DNA of 64,000 nucleotides from Capitella teleta. Taxonomy: Eukaryota > Annelida > Polychaeta > Capitellidae. Below are positions 21,460-33,400 of the stretch, piece after piece; position 1 is the first letter of the stretch, and each line of letters begins with the position of its first letter. The stretch is from the NCBI GenBank assembly GCA_000328365.1, contig KB293927.1, positions 182,235 to 246,234 on the forward strand, read 5' to 3'. The notes under the pieces are model-generated. The model was not told where the DNA came from, did no database searches, and worked only from the letters and a program-made list of their open reading frames with translations. Position numbers and translations under genes: made by a program.

Positions 21460-24400
21460 ATGGCGTTGGAGAGACAAAGGGTGAGCCGTTTCTCTTTTCT
21501 GTACTGCGTACAAATTCATTTCATTTTATCGTTGTTGGTACCATTCCAAATTAACTGATTGTACCTTTAATGTTTTCGGGGGGTATTCATTTGCCTTTTG
21601 GGAAAAAAGTAGAAATCATTTCATGATATTTCTGAGGTCAATATCGATTCCCTTCCCTATCAGATAAGCCCAAATGTTTTTCCATGGAGGAAATACTACA
21701 CAATAAGCGTGAGTAACATGGAAACCACTTGTTGCATGAGTAGACAGATCAGTGTTCACTTGCTGCGGTATGAAATATCAAATGTCTCTGAATGTGAATT
21801 AAGCAATTATATCAGCCAAAATAGATGACTACTTTCAGGTCAGAATCGCATGACATTATTTTGGCTGATATAAAAACCAGCCTTGGTGAATGCTCAGTAC
21901 TGCTCACTGCTTATAGCATGAGAAATTATCCTCACTGACACATATAGATGTTAAGCTGTTACACTTTCATGAGATGAGATCGCTTTTGCAGTTCACGGAG
22001 ACCCCTCTGTACAGCTGCAGCAAGACGAAGGGTCTCCCTGGCCTTCCTCCTCTGCCGTCAAGCAGCGACAGGGATCCCTCGCACCTTTACCAAGTGGTCC
22101 TGCGCCACAGTGAACACCCTCCAATTATGAAGAGCACTTCGTGGACAAAAGCAGCTCCGTATAAAGAACAGAAACACCACCGTTCTCCCAGTGAATCTAT
22201 TGCAAACAACTACACCCCAACAGCATCTGATCTGAAACTAAAAGATATTCCAAAGCACAGAGTGGCTTTGAAAGTCAACAAAGGTATTGAGTCCCTCTTG
22301 TATTGTGTTATGAATCATGTCTCTGTTCTGCAGATGCTTTCAATCCTCCGAAACCACTTCCGGCTGTGAGGCTTTCACCCAGAAATAAAACAAGGGCGCA
22401 GAGAGCGGAACAAGCAAATGGGTAAGCAATGAATTAGTGCTGCTTCTGTGTGTTTTTCTGATTTTCCTCTTCTGCTGTGATCACAAAGCCTTGAATCCCT
22501 CACAATTCCCTCTGTCCTCTCCTTCAGTAACGCTGATCCTCTTCCCCCAATTGACCCTTTGAGTTCCGATCGACCCTCGAGTCGACCTACGACCCCCATG
22601 CAGCAGTTGACGATCATGAGTAATGTTGAGAGCCGAGTTGAGCAGTTTCTAGGGGAACCAACAGAACGTGATCTAGAGGTACTCATATTTATTGTATCAT
22701 CTGTGCTTTTCATTACCTTTTTGTGTTTTTACTCTCAGCGTTACTGCTATTACATTGAAAAAGGCATCAAGAAAGAAATGCTGGCTGATCAACAGAATGA
22801 AGTGTTGACACACATGAAAGATCTGATCCCGGCAAACCTCCTCAACAATCCAAAGCTGGCAGAACTCTGTGAATGTTTAGAACAAGAGGTTGACGCTGAT
22901 TACGAGTTCAGTATTCGTAAATGCATCGGTGAGTGTTAAGTGCAATCAAAGTGGACCAGTAGTACACGTCTGTTTCTAGTTGATTACATCTTAAAAGACC
23001 AAGAGGAACGAGATCGGCTTCACATCACGTGGATTCCGCGCCCTTTCCCCCAGAGGTAAGCTCTCCTCAGCAGAGTCCGGTTGAAAACTTCCTCTGTCTG
23101 CTTACAGGATTGTCAGAGCGCCAGTGCCGTGGCATGATGATTACAGACTATCGCACGAGTTCAACACGTCTCATTTGTTTGTGACGAACCGCATGATGCT
23201 GGGACTGCAGAACATCTGGCACAATCAGTGAGTGCTGTCCGTTTGCTGTGCTCATCACATCTCTTCCTTTCTACAGTTTTAATACTTTGCGCTTTGTCAA
23301 CAAAGAAGCTCTTCTGGACGCGGAACTTCCTCTGTTGCCATCAGAGTTTGAATCACTCGTGAAGAAACAGTGCTGGGAGGCGCATGAGGTCCTACGTAAA
23401 ACGTGTGTTTAATGCGTTTAGTAATCAGTCATCAACATGTAGCATTTGCTTGATTTTTCAGTTGGATACCAAATTGTGCTCGTGCGTTCGTCGACGAGAA
23501 AGAGTTATGGCAGCACCTTGTTCCACAGAATGAGACTGACTCGACTCAATTGGTTCAAGAGTTATTCTCTTGTGTGGCTGCCCTCATGTCCAATCAGCTC
23601 AGAGGCATGGTCATCAACTCACTTCATGACTTCCTTGAGTTCTTCATGATTCACAAGGTTCGTGTTTCGCTTTTATCCTTCCACTGAGTTATAATTTTGA
23701 TATATTTCCCAGGCTGGAAACGGTTTTGATGACACATTTGATGATCTTCAGTTCACACAGAAGCAAGTGATGATCATTAAGTTGAGAACAGAGGAACCAA
23801 AGATTGTCTTCGATCCTCCGTTCCGCGAATGTCGTGACATTATTCTGCGTTGTTTCTCGGAGATCATTGCAAGCGGGGAGGGTCTTCCCAGGGTGCGTCC
23901 TCTCTCTGCCGTCACGGCTTGTGTTGCATTATTTTCCTTCTTTATCAGGTTGAGTGTGAGCTCTTCCCGGACATGAGAGGTCAACGCCTTCTGCTCAGAT
24001 CCGTCAAACTGGAGGAATCACTGGTGACTGACTTCATGGACCGGGCGATGGAGATCTTCAAAGCGAACACCGTGGGTCCCACAAAGTACCTTAACACTTA
24101 CAAGACATACGCTGATCTACTCAACAACAAAGCTGACCAAGAAGTCACAGCTTTCTTGAAGGAAACACATTCGCTGCAAGGATTCAAAAAGGTTTTTCTG
24201 CTTATTTTATATACTACATGGTTTTCATATTATATTACAGAAAATCAACAGTTATCAGGATCTGAAAGACGAGATCAGTTTGCTGCGTATCACTGTTCCT
24301 CTTTCCATGTTCTGTCTTGACTGCATCCAACTCAACGCTGATTTGGCGGCACGAGCTCAGAAACTGAAAGATCGTCTGATTCAGTTTGAAGTGGATGACA

Positions 24401-27400
24401 ACCGAGAACTGAACAGAGGGTACTTGGCCATAAAATTTATCAATCGCGAAATTAATTTCACTGCTTTTAGGATTTGTCGCCGATTTGATGAGATCTCCGA
24501 TCGTGTTTCTGAAATGCCAGAGGACACGGAAGCATTGGTGTTGCTGCAAGAATACTTGCGAGAGGTTTGGCATATCATAAAATTGCTCTCCCTCTAATTA
24601 GGATCTTGTTTCTTCAAGTGTTTGGAAGTGACGGTGTTTAAGCTGAAGGATGAAATTGATGAAGCGGCAAACAGACTGATGTTCCTTTTGGATTACGCTA
24701 CTTTTCCTTGTGAGTTCACTCTTGAGATTCGATATTTTTTCTTAAACCAGAAATGTCTTCCTTAGTTGAAGATATCAAGTTGAACAGCACAGTCTTTCAC
24801 TGGCCTGATCATATCCAGACGGTGTTTGATTTGAGTCAGAGCCGTTTGGCAAATCGTCGTGAACACGCTGAGGAAGAATTGAAACAGAAATTGACGAAAT
24901 ATGAAGAGAAACTTCAGGAATACAACAAAGAAATTGAAGCGTTCCGGAAGAAGGAGGTTGGTGTTTTCATGGGATTTCTTTTGTTGATGAAAATGAGTGT
25001 TTATTAATTGCGATTGAAATTTCTTTTTGGCTGTCAGAGAATGGTAAGACTATCTGTCATCACTTTCACTTGTAATTTACTCACAACTGGTTGAGAAATG
25101 ACTAAGTAATTTGTTCTGGGCGACTCTATGTTCTATTTTGTACCTCGTGTACCACAAGCTAGGATACATCAGCCTGCAGAAATAAAAGAATCTCCTGAGT
25201 TAGTTTCAATTAGCTTAAAGAGGAGAGTTCTCGAGAAGTACGTCCTTCGTCTTAAGGATTTACTCACAAATCAGATGTGGGAAGACGGGGGATAATATTT
25301 GAAACTCTTTTTGATATCAATTTAAAAATAAATTTTATTCTATCAAACAGATTCTGAATCCTTCATGATCACTGAATATCTCACTCAATGCGCTCTATTA
25401 ATGTTGCCTCACTGAATCAAAGCCGAATATTGACATTATATTGATTTATTGATTGATTGATCAGAGAGTCGGAGTGAGTATTGCATGGTGTTAGATTGGC
25501 TGTTAAATACTTAAGCGCTACCTCAGTGGCCGCCATTTTACATTCACGCATGATTGAGCAGTGAATAATCCACTGGGCAATTTCATAAAGTTTTCTTAGT
25601 GATAGGTCACTTGTTGAGAGAAATTAATTAACATCACATTCGAAAAGGAATGTGTCAATGTTTCTTGCAAATAGCACAAGAACTATATTAATCACAAATA
25701 AAGCTTACGATCTTACTCATCTTTCCTTTCCAGAAATATGATAAGAATTTATTGACCTCAAATTTACCCTAAATTTGACCCATAATATTCGCTCCTTATT
25801 TTTATGTGTTGTTGATGATGTTTGTGGGGAATTTTCAGATCATGAGCATGGATGAAATGAAGAATAATGTTGAAACGCTCACAAAAATGCAGAACAATTT
25901 AGAGAACGCTCGTGATGAACTTGAACAAATCAACAAAGAAGAAACGTTGCTGGAATGGGAACAGAGCGAGTTCCCGCTGCTGCAGCAAATGTTCCAGTTG
26001 AAGGATCCGTACGACAAGCTCTGGACGACCGCTTACAACTTCACTCTCAAGAGCGAAGAATGGATCAACGGTCGGTTCTGCGTCTGAGTTGGCATGCTTA
26101 CTTTTTACTCTTTTTTCCAGGTTCGTTCAAGAAGTTGAACGCAGAAGACATTGATAACGAGGTCAGTGACATGTGGAGGATCATGTACAAACTGACCAAG
26201 TCCTTCGGTGACCAACCTGGACCTCGCAATGTTGCCGACCGCACGAAAGGGAAGATTGATAAATTCAAACAGAACCTTCCCCTGCTGCACACCATCTGCA
26301 ACCCAGGAATCAGAGATCGCCATTGGGAACAGGTGACCTCCAGAGGGCAAAGGTCATTGAACTAATTATTTCTTGCAGATGAGCGACATTGTTGGTTTTG
26401 ATATCAAACCACAGGCGGAGACGTCCCTCATGCAGATGATGGAGTACGGCCTCACGAAACATCTCGACAGGTAGTCTTCACTCAACTTAGACGGGTGGTT
26501 TTTATTTATCCGGATGATCAATCAGGTTGGAGGAGATTGGAGGAGCAGCTGCCAAAGAGTATTCACTGGAGAAGGCGTTGGAGAAGATGAAGTTTGAGTG
26601 GAAGGATCAAATGTTTGAGTTCATTGCGTACAGAGACACGGTGAGAGATTTATTCCTAATTTCATCTTCTTGGATACGTTTTTTCATCTGTGCGTAATTT
26701 TGATATGGGCTCTAACAGGGCATGTGGACTAACTGGAAAGTGAGTTTAAATCACATGTCCACTTATGCGGGAATGTTTATCACCATCTGGAGATGAAAGT
26801 CACTATATAAGTTAAAAACAAACGATCACACATTAATCAGTTTTATTACTTTTATTGTCTATGTACGATCAGCAATGAGAGGTTTCATTGTCTTCTATAT
26901 CTTATCACTATGAACCAAGCATGTCTTCACTCATCCGTTGATCAGACGTTGCTAATGAATTCTATCATCATTTCCTAAATATTCTGTGAATTTCTAGTTG
27001 ATTTATGTATTTTCAATATAATAATGACATGCGTGTATATTTGATACGCAGCCTGAATACGAGGTGAGATATCCGATCACACAATAAAGAAAAAGATCCC
27101 AAATAGCTCACTCTCTTAGTGCCCACCCCTATTTTATATTGTCATAGCATGCGTTAGACTGGGGTCCGTCCTTTGAAGCGCACCATTTGCAATGTGACTG
27201 TGTCTTTCAGGGCATCTCCATCTTGTCGTCAGTTGATGACATTCAGGTTTTGTTGGACGATCACATCATCAAAGCACAAACGATGCGCGGATCTCCGTTC
27301 ATCAAACCATTTGAGACGGAAATGAGAGAGTGGGAGGAGAAGCTAGTTTCCATGCAGGACATTTTGGATGCCTGGCTGAAGGTTAGTTGGCTGACTGTCG

Positions 27401-30400
27401 TGTGGCTCGCTTGTATCTCTTTGTGTCTCAGTGCCAATCTACTTGGCTTTACCTCGAGCCCATTTTCTCGTCTGAGGACATCATGGCGCAGATGCCGGAA
27501 GAAGGACGCAAGTTTGGCATCGTGGACAGCTACTGGAAGGACATCATGCAGGAGGCCATCAAAGACTGCAACTGCCTGGTTGCTACCGGTCAGGCAAACA
27601 TGCTGCCTCGTCTGGTGGAAGCCAATCAACTACTGGATGAGATTCAGAAAGGACTCAACGCTTACTTGGAAAAGAAGCGCCTCTACTTCCCAAGGTCTGT
27701 GTTTACATTTTACTTTCGTGTTTGATGCTTCAACTTTGCTCTGCCAGGTTTTTCTTCTTGTCAAACGATGAGTTGCTGGAGATTCTGTCTGAAACCAAAG
27801 ATCCGACTCGAGTGCAGCCCCACTTGAAGAAATGTTTTGAAGGCATCGCAAAGCTTGCGTTCACAGACCAACAGGAGATCACAGGAATGATTTCCTCTGA
27901 GAAGGAAACGGTTCCCTTCTCACAGAAGATCATCCCGGCAAAAGCTAAGGTTTGTTTTTCCCTCACTGTTCCACCTTTGCTTCAATGCTTTTGCAGGGAA
28001 TGGTTGAGAAATGGTTGCTTGAGGTGCAAAAGACGATGGTCACTTCGCTACGTAAGGTCATCAAAGAGTCAGTTGACGCCTATCCCATCACTCCGAGGGA
28101 TCGCTGGGTGCTGGATTGGCCGGGACAAGTTGTTCTCTGCACCAGCTCTATCTTCTGGACGGAGGAAGTCATGGCTGCCATGAAGGAACAGGATGGTGTA
28201 ACGGTTGGTTTAGTGGTTATGTATCTGCACTCTTATTTTGTCTCTTTTTCTCTTTCTTGTGACAGAAATACTTGCAAGTTTGCAACAAGCAGATTGATGG
28301 CCTTGTGCAGCTTGTGCGTGGTAAACTCGAGGGTGGAGCGCGTATCACTTTGGGCGCTCTGACAGTGTTAGATGTCCACGGTAGGAGACGGTGTTCATTG
28401 CATCATTTGGTTCATTGAGTTATCCCTGCAGCACGTGATGTCGTGGCGAATCTCGCGAAAGGGAAAGTCAGCGATCCAAATGACTTTGAATGGCTCAGCC
28501 AACTGCGATACTATTGGAGGGAGGCGACCTGCCGTGTTGAGATGATCACAACCGAATTGGAGTATGGTTTTGAATACCTAGGAAACACACCTCGTCTTGT
28601 CATTACGCCTCTAACTGACAGGTGCTACAGGTAAGACAAGCTAATCAGTGCTGTCGGTCACTCATTGCCCTTTGTGCAGGACGCTGATGGGCGCTCTGAA
28701 GCTGAATTTGGGAGGAGCTCCTGAAGGACCGGCTGGAACTGGAAAAACTGAAACATGCAAAGATCTTGCGAAGGCTGTTGCCAAACAGTGCGTGGTCTTC
28801 AACTGCTCTGATGGTCTGGATTACCAGGCGATGGGAAAGTTTTTCAAAGGCCTCGCTCAGGCGGGGGCTTGGGCGTGTTTTGATGAGTTCAATCGCATTG
28901 AGCTGGAAGTGCTTTCTGTGGTAGCTCAGCAAATCCAATGTATTCAAATCGCTATCAGCGCAGGAGTTGAGACGTTCAACTTTGAAGGAACTGAACTGTT
29001 TTTGGATGCCACATGCACCATGTTCATCACCATGAACCCTGGATATGCAGGCAGGCAGGAGCTGCCGGATAACTTGAAGGTGGGTTCCAGTTACACTGCA
29101 ACCATTTCCCATTTCAGGATATTTTCAGGTGCTTTTCCGAACGGTGGCTATGATGGTTCCCGATTATGCGTTGATCGGAGAGATTTCTCTGTATTCCATG
29201 GGATTTGTGGACGCTAGAAGGTAGGTGGCGTCAGTGGGTCACTCCTCAGTTGATGTTCCGTTTTTGTAGTCTTGCGAGGAAGATTGTGGCCACATACACT
29301 TTGTGTTCTGAGCAGCTCTCCTCTCAGCACCATTACGACTACGGAATGAGGGCTGTGAAGTCTGTGCTCACGGCCGCTGGTAACCTCAAACTGAAGATGC
29401 CGGACACAGACGAGGCAGTCTTGCTCCTCAAGGCCATCATGGACGTCAATCTGCCCAAGTTCTTGGCTCAGGTACGCTCACTTTGCTCTCTATCTCATTT
29501 CAATCATTTCCTTTCAGGATGTTCCTCTCTTTGAGGGAATCATTTCTGATCTTTTCCCCGGAGTGAATCCTCCGAAACCTGACTTTGGCGTTTTCTTGGA
29601 GGCTCTTGAGGCCAACATTCAGAAGCGCAAACTGCAGGCTGTTCCGTGGTTCATCAATAAGATTGTCCAAGTCAGTTGATCTCTGACCTCCGTCTTCAGT
29701 TATGCATTTCTCTTTTGCAGGTTTATGAGATGATTCTCGTGCGACATGGTCTCATGATTGTGGGTGACCCAATGGGAGGAAAGACAATGGCGTACAAAGT
29801 GCTGGCTGACGCACTTGGCGACCTCCAGGAATCAGGATTAATGGAGGAATTCTGCGTGAAACAGCGCATTCTGAATCCTAAATCCATCACCATGGGTCAG
29901 CTGTATGGTCAGTTTGATCCCGTGTCTCATGAATGGACGGACGGTGAGTGGTGGTCATTTTGTGTACACTGTGTGACGTGAGCTCCGCAGGCGTGTTGGC
30001 CAACACCTTCCGTGAGTACGCCAGCAGCACAACCGATGATCGTAAGTGGATCCTGTTTGATGGTCCCGTTGACGCTGTTTGGATTGAGAACATGAACACT
30101 GTGCTGGACGACAATAAGAAGGTTTGTTGCGGCAGCGGATTCTTTTGTGCGTTTTTCACTTTGTTGGTTTTAGCTCTGTCTGATGAGCGGAGAAATCATT
30201 CAGATGTCAAATAAGATGAATCTCATCTTTGAGCCGGCTGATCTTGAGCAAGCCTCGCCGGCTACTGTTAGCCGTTGTGGTATGATTTACCTTGAGCCGC
30301 ATCAGCTTGGCTGGCGGCCATTCAAAGAATCGTACATGCAGCATGAACTGCCGGCTGTTTTGACGGACGAACACCGCCAGATGGTGGATGACCTCTTCAA

Positions 30401-33400
30401 CTGGCTGATTGACCCTTGCTTAGAATTTGTGCGCAAATCATGCAAAATGCTGATTGCGACGTCTCCGATTCATCTTGTGTTTTCACTGCTGCGTCTCTAC
30501 AGCTGCCTCTTGGATGAGATTGCTAACTCAGGCGAGGGAGGCACAGAGAATTTGAGCAGCTCACAAGTGCGTTCCCCAAGTGAACCAGAATTGCACAACT
30601 TAGTTGTTTCATTCAGATCACGCTGTGGTTGCAAGGATTGTTCCTCTTCTGCGTCGTGTGGAGCATTGGAGGAACGATTACCGGCGACAGCCGTAAGAAA
30701 TTTGACGTTTTTTTCCGCACGCTCATCAGCGGTACTGACGCGGATCATCCAAAACCAAAAAGCATCAAAATCACAAAGGTTGGATTTCAAGCAAATTTGC
30801 CCCTATTTTTCACTGCTTTCATATTACTGCGCAGAGCAATTCATTCCCTGAGAGAACGACTGTGTATGACTTTAGTTTTGAGAAGAAAGCGAGTGGCGCC
30901 TGGATTGATTGGATGGACACATTGGAGAAGACCACTGCCGCATTGCCGGCTGATGCTGTGGTACGTACGCCAGTGCTTGCGTTGATATTCAATTAGCTAA
31001 GAAATTAACATGGATTAACAACCGCTAACATTCGTCTTGCTTTTACTAATCATTCCTCCTCAATTCTAAGGATTTTGACTTTGAGCAAAATCCTGCTCCT
31101 GGAATTTGGAAAACTAAACTGGTACACGGATCGATGTGCCCTTCTTTTTCATATTATGCTTCAATCTCCTTCACTCCCAATTATTGCAAGCAAACTTCAA
31201 TGTTCCTCTGCTTTCTCAGACCCCCTCCCCCACCCCCTCCTCACTCCCCCCGTTCTCCCGCCAATCCACCATGGATCACCATGAGCCACAGAGCGTAAGT
31301 CCGTAGAAATAGATCGATGAAGTATTATTTTGTGAATTTTCATGATATGTTAAGTAGGTCAGTCGGTCTTTTTAGAGGCATTCTGTTTTTTATTAATATC
31401 AGATGCATTGTTAGTAGTGCTAAACTTTCTAGGAAGAAGACTTTACCTCAACAATTCAGGGGTCTTAGTTTTGGTTTTGTTTTAATTGTTTGGAATGGTA
31501 ACTAGCTATAATGATCAGGATACAAACAAATTATATATGTTGCATTTCTAAAATTGACAATATTAGATTGCTGCAGCATCCGTCAGCCTTTGTGTTCATA
31601 GTCTTAGTTCTCTTTGAACCACCCTTCCCCTTCCCCTTCCCTCAATGTTCTCTGTTTTTCCTCAATGTTTTCCCCTCATTGGTTTCACTTTACGTTTTCT
31701 CCATCTCTAAGAAGCGACCGGTCGATGAAACGAAGGGTTCAGCTGTACGTATTACATAAGCATGACGCAATAAGGCCACTCTGTTCAACCGCATGCCTCC
31801 CATACATGTTGTTCACCCGCTTTGAATGTCTAATTCATTAATCTCTCACTTCAATTAAACATTATTAATTAAAGCTCTAGTGTTAATTTGCCACCGTAGC
31901 ATTGATTGCCACTGAATTAGAATGGCTTCTACAGAATGTATAACAGAGGATCGACTGACATTATTTTTTATTTAGGTCAGCGACATGATTATTCCGACAG
32001 CTGAGACAGCTCGACAGATGTTCTTCCTCGAAACTTACTTGAAACACGAGATTCCCATGCTCTTCTGTGGGCCCACGGGAACAGGAAAGTCTGCCGTCAC
32101 CAACAAATATCTCATCAGTCTGCCAAAAGAGGCGTAAGTATATTAATGACTACTGGATGTAAACCTTTAGTATACGTGAGTAATTGGGTTTTTTTATATT
32201 AACTTAAAATTCATGCATGTACGTTGATCTATGACAAGAGAGAAAGAAAACATGCATTAAAATGACAAGACAGATGACGCTATTATGATTTTGTCATCAA
32301 TTGGTATATAAATATGAATTATAAATTATATATAACGTGTGTAAACAACGGATATTTTTGTACTTTCATTGTATTCTTTGAATTTCATTGTATTCGTTGA
32401 ATTCTATATTAATTACATCTTGTTTTTCTTGCCAGTGATGGGACTACAAAGTAAAAAACGAAATCCTCTTTCACAATATAATTCACTTCCCAGAATCCTT
32501 CACTTCTGATGCATTTGCATCAAAATCAATTAGAACTCATGAACCTATATGAGCATTTCGTTACCATCTGGTGATTGTTTAATTCACTGATTCCCCACAC
32601 AATCTGAGCCTGGATCTTTTCTGTGTCTTTCATATCTTGTCCTGCATTCGTTCTTCTTCCAGCGGATTCCTTCCTCATTATTTTGATTTCTCCGCTCGTA
32701 CAACTTGTACGCAAACGCAGGATATGATCATAGCTAAACTAGACAGGTGATCTTGACGTAGTAGGATCGCTGAGTGTTTTGCTTTGTTTCGTCGTCGTCC
32801 GCTTTTTCTTCTCTGTGCCTGTGATGTTTCTTGCTTTGCAGATATATTCCAAACTGTGTCAATTTCTCCGCAAGAACTTCAGCCAATCAGACACAAGATA
32901 TCATCATGGCTAAACTGGACAGGTAACCATGGCAATGAAATTTACAAGCCTTATATCAAGCATTTTAATTCAAACTCCTAATGCCAATCACAATTCTAAT
33001 AACTAACCTGATCTAACTTGCACGTTAACTTAGTCGGAAAATGAAGGACTCAAAAGTCCTCGTTCCTGGCCAGAGGTGAGGGCAAAGAAAAAGTGTATGC
33101 ATCACTCGTATTTACGTACATTAACACAAGGAAATCTCACTGTTGGTGTCATCTTTATATTCTGATTATTCTCCATTCACATTTTATGCCTGTGTTCAAA
33201 CAGAGCTAGCTGCTTGGTTGCTTCAGCTTATCTGTGCAATTATATCATTGCCATTCAATGGGCTGCTTGTATTCAACACTGAAATTCACAATCAAATTCT
33301 TGAAATTTTTAACATCAGGAAATTGACTTTGTGTCACAGTAACATATGTATTTACCGTAACTCCCAAGTCTATATTATTCCAATGATATACCTCCCCCTC

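Noticed and set aside
25190-25240. A 17-nt splice-like segment in the dynein tail intron
   Set aside because: The length is not divisible by three and would shift the frame, so it was not counted as a candidate exon.
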